Assembly (NCBI GenBank): GCA_018374355.1
Contig: JAHAFI010000015.1
Location: 1 to 64,000 of the forward strand
Reading direction: 5' to 3'
Length of the DNA stretch: 64,000 nucleotides
Source: Clostridiales bacterium
GTDB lineage: Bacteria; Bacillota; Clostridia; Lachnospirales; Lachnospiraceae
Position numbers and translations under genes: made by a program. A model generated the notes under the pieces. It did not search any database. It was not told the origin of the DNA and was given only the letters and a program-made list of their open reading frames with translations. Shown here piece after piece: positions 15,747 through 23,976 of the stretch. The number at the start of each line of letters is the position of its first letter. The stretch's first letter is position 1.

Positions 15747-16652
15747 TTATAGAGAAATGACAGGACTGACACACACAAGATGTTCCATCTTCTCCTCATC
15801 CTCGTAAAGCTTTGGAATGATGATGGAATCTTTCCCAAAGGAAGAGAGCGGAATACGGTCACCGAGACGGCAGGTTTTTGTCCCGGAAGCGGACCTTAGG
15901 GTGATCAGATAGCGGTCATCAGCCACGGGCTCATAGCCGGGCTTTTCTGTCTGATGGATGGAGAAGGTCAGAAATCCCTCCTGAATTTCCGTCTGAAGCA
16001 GAGGTCCCCGGCATACCCATGTGCGCTGACTGTGAATCGCATCTGCGATTTCCTGTGCAATATCTCCGTCCTTTTCCCCTTCGATATAAGTGGAATAATG
16101 TCCGTGAAGGGTGCTGTTTCCGTGGAGGTCCATACCGCAGGTAGCCGCCAGTGGATTGCCGGCAAGTACCAGTTCTTCCCACAGAAGGAGCCCTTTCCGG
16201 TTCACTTCCAAAGGCTCGGGATTGTTGGAAATCTCGATGAAATCGCAGCAGGAGTAATCATTAATGGTCATCTCAAAACGGCAGCCCTGCGCAAAGGGCC
16301 AGCCGAAGGAGAAGGGATGGGCAACACCCACCAGCGCGCCTTTCTCCCGGGCTGCATGAAAAAGCAGCTCCGGTTTGTGCTTGTTGATATTTTCCCAAGG
16401 CACGTATTCTGTCAGGTTCAGGCAGAGGATGTGTCCGTAATAGGTGGTGTATTCCATGCCGTAGATGCAGGAAATAGGAAGATTTTGCTCTTCCAGAATT
16501 TTTTTGATTTTCCGATGACCGGAGATAGTGTTATGGTCCGTCAGAGCAAAAGCGTCTACTTTATCTGCAGCCATGAAGTCGGTCAGCTCCTGACAGGTAA
16601 ATACGGCATCGGATTCTGTGGTATGATTATGTAATTCCAAACGTTTATACAA
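15747..16652 (-). CDS. PHP-domain metal-dependent phosphoesterase-like protein
   Basis: A 301-residue cytoplasmic protein of the PHP superfamily (trinuclear metal phosphoesterases). The first motif ELHNHTTESD supplies His ligands, the second LTDHNT follows at residues 37-42, EY in YGMEYTTYYGH and the AHPF motif provide further ligands, and TCGMDLHG is the last conserved block. Substrate unknown; relatives hydrolyse nucleotide, histidinol or sugar phosphates. It follows a small unknown gene on the minus strand and is one of two PHP proteins flanking the promoter region at 17.2 kb, which suggests a paired role in the carbohydrate island. Confidence 0.85.
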   Translation of the reverse strand: MYKRLELHNHTTESDAVFTCQELTDFMAADKVDAFALTDHNTISGHRKIKKILEEQNLPISCIYGMEYTTYYGHILCLNLTEYVPWENINKHKPELLFHAAREKGALVGVAHPFSFGWPFAQGCRFEMTINDYSCCDFIEISNNPEPLEVNRKGLLLWEELVLAGNPLAATCGMDLHGNSTLHGHYSTYIEGEKDGDIAQEIADAIHSQRTWVCRGPLLQTEIQEGFLTFSIHQTEKPGYEPVADDRYLITLRSASGTKTCRLGDRIPLSSFGKDSIIIPKLYEDEEKMEHLVCVSPVISL

Positions 16653-16671
16653 GCTTGAAAATCTCCTTTCT

Positions 16672-17142
16672 CTATCTTGCCCGTACGGTAAGTTTATATT
16701 CTGTGTTGTCCAAAAGAACGGAGAAGGCGATGATGGTAACCTTTAACACGCCTTCGATGGGTGAAACCGGGATGCAGCCTTCCGTGGCGTCCTCTGCAGT
16801 AAAGTGCATATGACGGGTGGTAAGCTGACGGTGGATATTGCCGATAAACTCATCATTCAGTGTGGCGAGGGTATGGATTTCCGTTTTCATTTCATTGAAA
16901 ATGGCATGATTCAGCTCCTCTTGGGAGGAGGGAACCAGATCATACTCTTTTTTACAATAATCCAGAAGCTTCTGTTTCAGCTCCGGGGTCACATCTTCCG
17001 GCCGGAAATGCTGGGGGCCGAAAGAAAATTCGATATCAAGCTCTTCATAAGTCTCTTCCAGACATACAGTGTAGGAAATCTGGCCCACAAAATCTTTGGA
17101 CAGTTTTCCCTCTGCCTGATAGATAGTTTTCATGTTGTCCAT
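16672..17142 (-). CDS. Conserved-looking hypothetical protein next to PHP phosphoesterase
   Basis: A 156-residue soluble protein with no recognised family. It has alternating charged beta strands (LSKDFVGQISYTVCLEE, TYEELDIEFSFGPQHF) and ends in a hydrophobic strand VTIIAFSVLLDNTEYKLTVRAR. The fold could be a beta-sandwich with a central helix. The frame is open further upstream, but ATG 17142 follows GAAGGAG with proper spacing and lies downstream of the predicted promoter, so it is preferred. It is first in a two-gene minus-strand operon with the PHP protein, 19 bases apart. Confidence 0.65.
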   Translation of the reverse strand: MDNMKTIYQAEGKLSKDFVGQISYTVCLEETYEELDIEFSFGPQHFRPEDVTPELKQKLLDYCKKEYDLVPSSQEELNHAIFNEMKTEIHTLATLNDEFIGNIHRQLTTRHMHFTAEDATEGCIPVSPIEGVLKVTIIAFSVLLDNTEYKLTVRAR

Positions 17143-17165
17143 GATAAATCTCCTTCGTGTGTAAT

Positions 17166-17208
17166 CGTTATGATTCCGTATCATAACGGCTTCTTTTTTA
17201 GATGTCAA
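17166..17208 (-). promoter_or_regulatory. Minus-strand promoter with a 9-bp inverted-repeat operator
   Basis: Reading on the minus strand, -35 TTGACA (17208-17203) and -10 TATGAT (17185-17180) are 17 bases apart, close to consensus. A perfect inverted repeat CGTTATGAT-N5-ATCATAACG spans 17166-17188 and covers the -10 box and likely start site. This arrangement is typical of repression of the two-gene PHP operon. The regulator is not identified. Confidence 0.65.
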
Positions 17209-17223
17209 TAGGATAGAGAAAAT

Positions 17224-17288
17224 CGTAGAATTATCCAGTTAATTTAAAAGTTATTTCCATTTATGGAGAAAATGGATTTTGCTATAGT
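17224..17288 (+). promoter_or_regulatory. YesN/AraC-type operator and promoter, copy 1
   Basis: Half-sites TTATCCA (17231-17237) and ATTTCCA (17253-17259) lie 22 bases apart inside a longer element starting CGTAGAATTATCCA. The -10 TATAGT is at 17283-17288, 24 bases from the end of the second half-site, with no good -35. This is the layout of an AraC-family activator site overlapping the -35 region. The same element with identical distances occurs at 19040-19104. Confidence 0.7.
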
Positions 17289-17335
17289 GGAGACTGAACA
17301 GTTATGGAAACAGAACCTACAGGAGGACATGGAAG

Positions 17336-18250
17336 ATGGAAAAGAGAACACTGTATGCCGAAGGGACTTTTAAAAAAGGAAATCTGCATACCCACTCCAC
17401 ATGGTCAGACGGTGCCAATACTCCCCGGGAGATTGCTGACCGCTATAGAGAAAAAGGATATGATTTTCTGGCAATTACGGATCACTGGGTTTATGGAATC
17501 CACCCGGAGCTGAATAGAGATGATTTTCTTGTATTCCCGGGAACGGAGCTGGATTTGGAGCTTCCGGGGAGAAAGGATCATCATATCGTAGCTTTCGGGC
17601 TGCCGGAGAGCAACCGGATTCCCGAGCGCTATACATTTGAAAAAGAACAGATTGGAAATACCCTTTGCACAGCAGAGAGAATTATTGAATATTTCGGACA
17701 GCGGGGAAATGTGACGGTGTACGGACACCCCTACTGGTCCAAAGTGGATTCCACAGATATCAAATATCTGCAGGGAATGCTGGGAATGGAGATTTATAAT
17801 CACGGATCGGAATTTGAAGGAAATAACGGAAATTCAGAGACGTATTTTGATCATTTTCTTTTTGTGAGAAACCGTACCTTCTGCTTTGCCACCGATGATG
17901 CCCACAATGTGGAGGACCACAGCATCGGCGGCTTCGTAATGGTAAAAACAAAAGAATTTACCCATAAGGGAATTCTGCAGGCTTTGATTGACGGAAGTTT
18001 TTATGCGTCCTCCGGCCCTCTGCTTCATGATTTTCACGTGGAGGACGGAAAGGCAAAGCTGGTCTGTGAGCCCTGTCAGGATATTTACTTTCAGACGCCT
18101 CACCGGGGAAAACATCTGCACAGCGATACAGAGGAACTGACGGGAGGAGAGTTTGAACTGAACGGAGATGAGGAATACGTCCGGGTGACGATCAAAGACG
18201 GGAAGGGAAGAAAGGCATGGACACAGCCGATCTGGCTCTGGCTGTTTTAA
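17336..18250 (+). CDS. CehA/McbA-like PHP-domain metallohydrolase
   Basis: A 304-residue cytoplasmic PHP-family hydrolase. Motifs: GNLHTHSTWSDG at residues 15-26, the LAITDHWVY block, GHPYWS and, near the end, FATDDAH. The final 70 residues form a separate beta domain. Relatives act on phosphoesters or amides. ATG 17336 follows AGGAGG at 17321-17326. It leads an operon with the EEP-family gene 29 bases downstream and is driven by the YesN-type operator just upstream. Confidence 0.85.
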   Translation: MEKRTLYAEGTFKKGNLHTHSTWSDGANTPREIADRYREKGYDFLAITDHWVYGIHPELNRDDFLVFPGTELDLELPGRKDHHIVAFGLPESNRIPERYTFEKEQIGNTLCTAERIIEYFGQRGNVTVYGHPYWSKVDSTDIKYLQGMLGMEIYNHGSEFEGNNGNSETYFDHFLFVRNRTFCFATDDAHNVEDHSIGGFVMVKTKEFTHKGILQALIDGSFYASSGPLLHDFHVEDGKAKLVCEPCQDIYFQTPHRGKHLHSDTEELTGGEFELNGDEEYVRVTIKDGKGRKAWTQPIWLWLF

Positions 18251-18279
18251 GACTGATGAGTGATAGAAGGAGGAAACAA

Positions 18280-19035
18280 ATGAAACTTGTGACATTTAAT
18301 ATACGCTGTGATTTCAATCAGGACAAAGAAAACTGCTTTTGTTTTCGCGCACCTCTCGTTAAGAAAAAAATCGAGGAAGAAAAACCGGATTTGATCTGTT
18401 TTCAGGAGGTACTTCCTCATATCGCAGGGTGGCTGAAAAAGGAACTGACGGACTATTATGTGATTGGCTGCGGAAGAAGCGCGGAGCTGCGGGATGAGCA
18501 GATGGCGGTGGCTTACCGGAAGGACAGACTGAACCTGATTCAGATGGAAACCTACTGGCTGTCCCCCACACCCTTCGTACCGGCCAGCAGATATGAGCAG
18601 CAGAGTATCTGCCCCAGAGTCTGTACCGAGGCTGTATTTGAACTTTTAGAGGAGCGGAAAGTATTCCGTATTGCAGACATCCATCTGGATCATATGGGAG
18701 CCAAAGCAAGAAAGCTGGGACTTACGCAGGTGATGGAAAAGGTGGAACATCCCCATAGCTTTTGTGAGGTTCCGGTGATTCTTGCCGGGGATTTCAACGG
18801 GGAGCCGGACAGCGAGGAGCTGGCTGTGATGAAGCATTATCCGGAATATGTAAATTTTACAGAGGGAATCGGAATTACCTACCATGGATTTACTCCGGAG
18901 GATGAACCGGAATCTATCGACTATATCTTTGGAAAGAAGATTAAAAGCTGGGGAAAGGTTGAAAAATGGGAGGACAGGGAAGGGGAGGTCTGGTTGTCTG
19001 ACCATTATCCCATCTGCGTGGAAGTGGAGATTTAA
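18280..19035 (+). CDS. Endonuclease/exonuclease/phosphatase (EEP) family protein
   Basis: A 251-residue Mg-dependent phosphodiesterase-fold protein without a signal peptide. EEP motifs are clear: TFNIRCD at residues 4-10, the catalytic Glu in LICFQEV, DIHLDHMG, the AGDFNGEPDS block and the closing SDHYPICVEVE. Non-nuclease members hydrolyse phospholipid or sugar phosphodiesters; given the sugar-transport and PHP neighbours, action on a phosphorylated carbohydrate is plausible but inferred. ATG 18280 follows AAGGAGG at 18268-18274; the frame is open upstream but overlaps the PHP gene. Confidence 0.85.
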   Translation: MKLVTFNIRCDFNQDKENCFCFRAPLVKKKIEEEKPDLICFQEVLPHIAGWLKKELTDYYVIGCGRSAELRDEQMAVAYRKDRLNLIQMETYWLSPTPFVPASRYEQQSICPRVCTEAVFELLEERKVFRIADIHLDHMGAKARKLGLTQVMEKVEHPHSFCEVPVILAGDFNGEPDSEELAVMKHYPEYVNFTEGIGITYHGFTPEDEPESIDYIFGKKIKSWGKVEKWEDREGEVWLSDHYPICVEVEI

Positions 19036-19039
19036 TAAA

Positions 19040-19104
19040 CGTAGAATTATCCACTTTTAAAAATAGTTTTTTCCATTGTTGAAATTTTTATAAATTATTA
19101 TAAT
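19040..19104 (+). promoter_or_regulatory. YesN/AraC-type operator and promoter, copy 2
   Basis: CGTAGAATTATCCA (19040-19053) and TTTCCATT (19070-19077) reproduce the element at 17224 with the same 30-base offset. Half-site cores ATCCA and TTCCA are 22 bases apart, and the -10 TATAAT (19099-19104) again begins 24 bases after the second half-site. It drives the sugar ABC transporter operon at 19141. Confidence 0.72.
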
Positions 19105-19140
19105 CTTTTTATAAACTTAATAAGGAGGGAGCAAAAACCT

Positions 19141-20094
19141 ATGGGAACTGTAAGTGTTGCGAGGCCACAGAAGTATAAGCCGCCGAAACAGCCCCTTAAA
19201 AAAAGGTTACTCCGCTATTGGCCGCTGTATGTGATGCTGATACCCTGTATCATATACTACGCATTGATTTGCTATGTGCCGATGGCAGGTTCAGTGCTGG
19301 CTTTTAAGGATTATTCTTTCAAAAAAGGAATATGGGGCAGTCCATGGATCGGTTTTGATTATTTCAAAACATTTTTCCAGACTTATGACGCTCCAAGGCT
19401 GATTAAAAATACACTGACGATTGGTTTTATCAAGTGTATTCTTGAATTTCCATTTGCGATCATTCTGGCTCTTCTGCTGAATGAGCTGCGCAGTATGAAA
19501 TTCAAAAAGGTAGCGCAGACGATTACGTATCTGCCTCACTTTTTGTCTTCTGTAATCATTGTAACAATGTTGCAGAAAATCCTTGCCCCGGACGTAGGTC
19601 TTTTGAATCAGTTGATTGCAAAATTAGGAGGAGACGGAAGTACTTTCTTCCTGATGGAAGCGGATTATTTCTATCAGATTTTGTTCTCAATGGATTTGTG
19701 GAAGAATATCGGATGGGATTCCATTATCTATCTTGCAGCTATCAGCAGCGTGGATATTGCACTGTACGAGGCAGCAGAGATGGATGGATGCGGCAAGCTG
19801 AAAAGAATGTGGCATATTACATTGCCCAGTATCCGCGGAACAGTCGGATTGCTGTTTATCATGGGAATCGGAGGATTGTTATCTTCCGGTGTAGATCAGG
19901 TATATCTGCTGCGTTCACCGGGTAACATGGCTCTGGCAGATACCCTCGATATCTATGTACTTCGAGTTGGTCTGCAGGGAGGGCAGTTCGGTTATGCGAC
20001 TGCGATTGGATTGATTCAGGGTCTTGTAGGTCTTGTACTGGTTGTAACCTGTAATAAGATATGCAAGAAGATTACTGAAGTAAGTCTGTGGTAG
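19141..20094 (+). CDS. Sugar ABC transporter permease, LplB type
   Basis: A 317-residue inner-membrane permease with six predicted helices. The EAA loop that docks the ATPase reads YEAAEMDGCGKLKRMWHITLPSI. The N-terminal PLYVMLIPCIIYYALICYVPMAG segment and the FKDYSFKKGIWGSPWIGF motif are typical of LplB/YtcP partners of YesMN systems. It is the first gene of the transporter operon: permease, binding protein, second permease. No ATPase gene is present, as usual for systems served by a shared MsmK-type ATPase. AAGGAGGGA precedes ATG 19141. Confidence 0.93.
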   Translation: MGTVSVARPQKYKPPKQPLKKRLLRYWPLYVMLIPCIIYYALICYVPMAGSVLAFKDYSFKKGIWGSPWIGFDYFKTFFQTYDAPRLIKNTLTIGFIKCILEFPFAIILALLLNELRSMKFKKVAQTITYLPHFLSSVIIVTMLQKILAPDVGLLNQLIAKLGGDGSTFFLMEADYFYQILFSMDLWKNIGWDSIIYLAAISSVDIALYEAAEMDGCGKLKRMWHITLPSIRGTVGLLFIMGIGGLLSSGVDQVYLLRSPGNMALADTLDIYVLRVGLQGGQFGYATAIGLIQGLVGLVLVVTCNKICKKITEVSLW

Positions 20095-20128
20095 GAAATA
20101 TGAAAAAGAAAAATCGGGAGGTTTAAGT

Positions 20129-21874
20129 ATGAAGAAGAACGTTGTAAAAAGATTACTTGCAGCTTCTATGGTCGGAACAATGGCTATCGGAACGCTGGCA
20201 GGCTGCGGCGGCGGTGAAAGCAAAGATGCTGCTAAAAAGGAAGAAGCAAAAACAGAAGATACTTCTGACAAACCGGAGACATGGATTGCGGATCGTACAA
20301 TTACCGTACAGGCATACGTAGACGATATCGGAAATTCTCTGCCGGAGGATTTCAACGAAACACCAACCATGAAGAAAATCACAGAGCTGACAGGTATTAA
20401 ACTGGATGTAAGATATACACCGGGTGACAGCGATGCGAAGGTTCTGGCTTCCCAGCTTGCAGCAGGAACGATTCCGGATGTTATCATTTCCTATCTGGAC
20501 AACTCCACAAGACCGGAGTTCCCACTGCTTTTAAAAGCTGCAAAGGAAGAAATGTTTGCAGACGTTTCTGAATATATCAAAGATTCCAAAGTGTTCTCCA
20601 GATATCTGGAAGACGGATATCTGCCATATGACTCTTATCAGAACGTTTCTTTCCGTGAGGATCTGGAAGGAACTTATCTGTGGCAGATGAACGTGGATGC
20701 AGAAGACAGATCTCTGGAATGGGATCCGGAAGAAAGATACATGGGCGGTCTGTACATCCAGAGAGAGATCGCAGAAGATCTGGGAATCGATGTAAAAGAA
20801 ATCAAAACACAGGATCAGTTCTATGATCTGCTGGTAAAAATTAAAGAAGGCGGCTACAAAGACGCAAACGGAAACGACGTATATCCGTTGGGACCGAAAT
20901 TCTGGGGCGGATCTATGGATACTATCCAGTACATCTGTCCGGGATTACAGTGGGGTATCAGTGATGGCTACAACCTGACAGCAGACGGAAAAGTAAAACA
21001 TGAAGCAGAGATGGATACCATCTATGATGAAATCAATTACGTTAGAAAGCTGTTAAATGAAGGCCTGATGAACCCGGAATTCTTCACCATGGATTCAACC
21101 CGTGCAGAAGAAGTTTCCAGAAATAAAAACTCAGCAATCATGGCTGACGTACATAACTATGTAGACATTATTTATGACAGTGATGACTGGATTCCGTTGG
21201 GACCGCTGAATGATATCTCCGGAAACAACAAAGGAATCACAACCGGAAAAGGTGCAAGAGGATGTATGGCAATCTCTGCTGAAGCAGAAAATCCGGAAGA
21301 AATCTTCAAATTCTTTGACTGGCTTTCCACTCCGGAAGGACAGCTCATCGCAACCTACGGTGTAGAAGGCGAAACTTTTGATATGGTTGACGGAAAACCG
21401 GTTCTGAAAGAGGAAGTTCTGGAAGCAATCAATAACAACGATACAGAAAAACTGGTTGAGTACGGCGCAGCTTTCGGTGGTTCCGGAAATTACTTCTTCG
21501 AGTTCGTTCTGACAAACAGAGATAACAAGAACTACTTCGGAGAATCCCGTCCGGGAGCAAGCTCAGCTACTACATTTGAGCGAAGCGTACAGCTTGCAAC
21601 AGATTACCAGAGAGAACTGAAACTGATCCCCGGTCTGAAAGCAACCGCATACCTGTCTGCAGAAGAACTGGCTCCTGTAAAAACCCAGTTGGATCTGCTG
21701 AACTGGAATGAAGTTCTGTCTCAGACATTCTTCGCTAAAACAGATGCTGATGTGAAGGAGATTATCGAATCCTTCCGTGCTCAGTTGAAAGCAGCAGGTG
21801 TTGAACAGTTCGAAACTTATGTAGAAAACATCTACAAAGAAAATCCGGAAGCAGTATACTTCATTCAGAAATAA
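20129..21874 (+). CDS. Extracellular solute-binding lipoprotein, LplA type
   Basis: A 581-residue lipid-anchored binding protein; lipobox LAGC puts the modified Cys at 26, followed by a Lys/Glu/Ala-rich flexible stretch to about residue 50. The periplasmic-binding fold begins at ITVQAYVDDIG. Large LplA proteins of this size usually bind oligosaccharides. Position between two permease genes and the GH4 and GH29 enzymes downstream suggest a host or plant glycan fragment; the exact sugar cannot be read from the sequence. GGGAGG at 20115-20120 precedes ATG 20129. Confidence 0.93.
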   Translation: MKKNVVKRLLAASMVGTMAIGTLAGCGGGESKDAAKKEEAKTEDTSDKPETWIADRTITVQAYVDDIGNSLPEDFNETPTMKKITELTGIKLDVRYTPGDSDAKVLASQLAAGTIPDVIISYLDNSTRPEFPLLLKAAKEEMFADVSEYIKDSKVFSRYLEDGYLPYDSYQNVSFREDLEGTYLWQMNVDAEDRSLEWDPEERYMGGLYIQREIAEDLGIDVKEIKTQDQFYDLLVKIKEGGYKDANGNDVYPLGPKFWGGSMDTIQYICPGLQWGISDGYNLTADGKVKHEAEMDTIYDEINYVRKLLNEGLMNPEFFTMDSTRAEEVSRNKNSAIMADVHNYVDIIYDSDDWIPLGPLNDISGNNKGITTGKGARGCMAISAEAENPEEIFKFFDWLSTPEGQLIATYGVEGETFDMVDGKPVLKEEVLEAINNNDTEKLVEYGAAFGGSGNYFFEFVLTNRDNKNYFGESRPGASSATTFERSVQLATDYQRELKLIPGLKATAYLSAEELAPVKTQLDLLNWNEVLSQTFFAKTDADVKEIIESFRAQLKAAGVEQFETYVENIYKENPEAVYFIQK

Positions 21875-21930
21875 TGACAGCGTGGCTGCGGATCTCTGAT
21901 CTGCAGCCATGATAAGAAAGGATTGACAAT

Positions 21931-22851
21931 ATGAGCGCAAAAGCAAGAACTCATAGCAATAAAATAAAGACGAATAAAGTGGATGCAGCAGTCCAAGTTA
22001 TCATTTATCTTTTGATTATCGCATTGTGTTTGGTCATTCTTCTGCCGTGTTTAAATGTCCTTGTGTTAGCATTTAATGATGGAAAAGATGCAGCCCGGGG
22101 TGGAATCTGGTTCTGGCCCCGTGAATTTACGCTGGACAACTTCAAAGCAGTATTTGAAGATGGTAAGATTAAGGATGCTTATGGAATTACCATCGCGCGT
22201 ACAGCAATCGGAACATTTTTAAGTCTGATGATAACCACCTTTGCAGGCTATGCATTAAAAGAAAAAGATCTGCCGGGAAGAACTGTAATTACTGTGTTAA
22301 TTACCTTCACCATGCTGTTCGGCGGCGGAATGATTCCCACATATATTCAGTACAAGAATCTTCATCTTTTGAACTCTTTCTGGGTATATGTAGTTCCGGG
22401 ACTGATCAGCGTTACTTACCTTTTGATGATCCGAACGTTCTTTGAAGGGATACCGGACAGTCTGGAGGAATCGGCAAAACTGGATGGATGCGGATATTTT
22501 GGAATTTATGCAAAAATCATGCTGCCCCTCAGTAAGCCGGTTATCGCTGTAGTAGGTCTTTATACGGCAGTAAACCATTGGAATGACTGGTTCTCCGGTG
22601 CCTTTTATATGAGTGATACCAGTAAATGGCCGGTTCAGACAGTAATGCAGAACATGCTGACACAGGCTATGGCCGCACAGCAGCAGGTTACTTCTGTTGC
22701 AGAAGCGCTGGCACAGAATGCAAGTAATACAACTTCAGACTCTCTGAAGATGGCGGCGGTAGTCGTAACAACCGTACCGATCTTATGTGTTTACCCGTTC
22801 GTACAGAAATACTTTGCGAAGGGCGCAATGATTGGAGCCGTAAAAGGCTGA
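21931..22851 (+). CDS. Sugar ABC transporter permease, LplC/YtcP type
   Basis: A 306-residue inner-membrane permease, partner of the one at 19141. The EAA motif is LEESAKLDGCGYFGIYAKIMLPLSKPV, and the C-terminal PILCVYPFVQKYFAKGAMIGAVKG ending is a hallmark of this family. AGAAAGGA at 21915-21922 precedes ATG 21931. Spacing of 56 bases from the binding-protein gene and a 167-base hairpin-rich gap to the kinase gene downstream suggest the metabolic genes may be expressed at a different level. Confidence 0.93.
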   Translation: MSAKARTHSNKIKTNKVDAAVQVIIYLLIIALCLVILLPCLNVLVLAFNDGKDAARGGIWFWPREFTLDNFKAVFEDGKIKDAYGITIARTAIGTFLSLMITTFAGYALKEKDLPGRTVITVLITFTMLFGGGMIPTYIQYKNLHLLNSFWVYVVPGLISVTYLLMIRTFFEGIPDSLEESAKLDGCGYFGIYAKIMLPLSKPVIAVVGLYTAVNHWNDWFSGAFYMSDTSKWPVQTVMQNMLTQAMAAQQQVTSVAEALAQNASNTTSDSLKMAAVVVTTVPILCVYPFVQKYFAKGAMIGAVKG

Positions 22852-22857
22852 TTGTTT

Positions 22858-22966
22858 GTAACTGTGAAGCCTGAAGGCTGAATAGTTACGATTGTTTGAG
22901 AAATTTAGATTCTCTGCTTCGTTTCATAGAATATTACTTAATATGTATGAGCGATGTGGAGAATCT
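22858..22966 (+). other. Hairpin-rich spacer inside the sugar operon
   Basis: GTAACT (22858-22863) pairs with AGTTAC (22884-22889) around an inner AGCC-TGAA-GGCT stem, and AGATTCTC (22908-22915) can pair with GAGAATCT across 44 bases to 22959-22966. No T-run follows either, so a terminator is unlikely; RNA processing or mRNA stabilisation between the transporter and enzyme genes fits better. Confidence 0.35.
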
Positions 22967-23017
22967 TTCTTGATTTAAGGTGTATCTGAAAAGAAAATTG
23001 ATATTGAGGTAGTGGGA

Positions 23018-23956
23018 ATGAACGGAAAAAAATGGGATGTATACGTTTACGGTGATGTAAACATTGATATTGTAATACCGGGAGTGGAAAAATTCCCTGA
23101 ACCGGGACAGGAAGATGAAGTGGATACCATGGAGACCTTTGTGGGGGGCGGAGCAGCACTTTTCACACTGGGAGTCGGTAAACTGGGACTGCATCCGGTG
23201 TTTCAGGGAGAAGTGGGAGATGACTGTTACGGAGAACTGATCCGGAAAAAATTCCATGACAGCAATGTGGACGATTCGCTTCTGGGAACCAGCACAACCC
23301 GGAAGACAGGGATTTCTCTGAGTTTTACCAATGAAAAAGACAGATCATTCCTGACATACCGGGGGACCAATGAAACAATCTGCATCGATGCAGTAGATGT
23401 GGAGCAGGTAAAAAATGCCTCTCATATTCATGTGACAGGATATGCAGGTTCCATCAATCACGATTCCTATCTGAGACTTCTGAAACGTGTGAAGGAAGAA
23501 ACAGAGGCAACAGTATCCTTTGATGTGGGATGGGATTCCACGGGGGAATGGAAACCGGAGATTTATGAGCTGTTCCCCTATATTGATGTGCTGTTTATGA
23601 ATGAGACAGAGTGTGTACATTACAGCAGAAAAGAAACGGCAGAAGAGGCAGCAAAAGATTTTGCAAAGCATTGCGGATTGGTTGTCATTAAAATGGGAAA
23701 ACAAGGTTCCCTTGCAGTTAAGGACGGGGAATTTTACCGGGCATCTTCCTATAAGGTAGAAGCTATAGATACCACAGGAGCAGGAGATTCCTTCAATGCA
23801 GGATTTGTATATGGATTTCTGCGGGGAAAATCTGTGGAAGACTGTTTAAAATGCGGAAACAGCTGCGGCGCGCTGTCGGTAACTGCATTGGGGGGAAATA
23901 CAGGATTTCCGGTGGAAGAACAATTAAACAGATTTATCGCTGAAAGGGATGCATAA
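23018..23956 (+). CDS. PfkB-family carbohydrate kinase
   Basis: A 312-residue ribokinase/PfkB-fold sugar or nucleoside kinase. The substrate-binding glycine run (VGGGAALFTLGVGKLG) lies near residue 42 and the second PfkB signature DTTGAGDSFNAGF near residue 250 carries the catalytic Asp. It probably phosphorylates a monosaccharide released by the neighbouring hydrolases. ATG 23018 is preferred over GTG 23012 because GAGGT at 23006-23010 is correctly spaced. It is followed 20 bases later by the GH4 gene. Confidence 0.88.
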   Translation: MNGKKWDVYVYGDVNIDIVIPGVEKFPEPGQEDEVDTMETFVGGGAALFTLGVGKLGLHPVFQGEVGDDCYGELIRKKFHDSNVDDSLLGTSTTRKTGISLSFTNEKDRSFLTYRGTNETICIDAVDVEQVKNASHIHVTGYAGSINHDSYLRLLKRVKEETEATVSFDVGWDSTGEWKPEIYELFPYIDVLFMNETECVHYSRKETAEEAAKDFAKHCGLVVIKMGKQGSLAVKDGEFYRASSYKVEAIDTTGAGDSFNAGFVYGFLRGKSVEDCLKCGNSCGALSVTALGGNTGFPVEEQLNRFIAERDA

Positions 23957-23976
23957 TTTAAAGGAGGAAAAATACT

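Noticed and set aside
19141..22851. Missing ATPase as sign of a broken transporter
   Set aside because: LplB/YtcP-type sugar transporters in this group commonly share one MsmK-like ATPase encoded elsewhere.
22858..22889. Rho-independent terminator after the sugar permease
   Set aside because: The hairpin is real but no T-run follows it, and the next genes belong to the same functional set.
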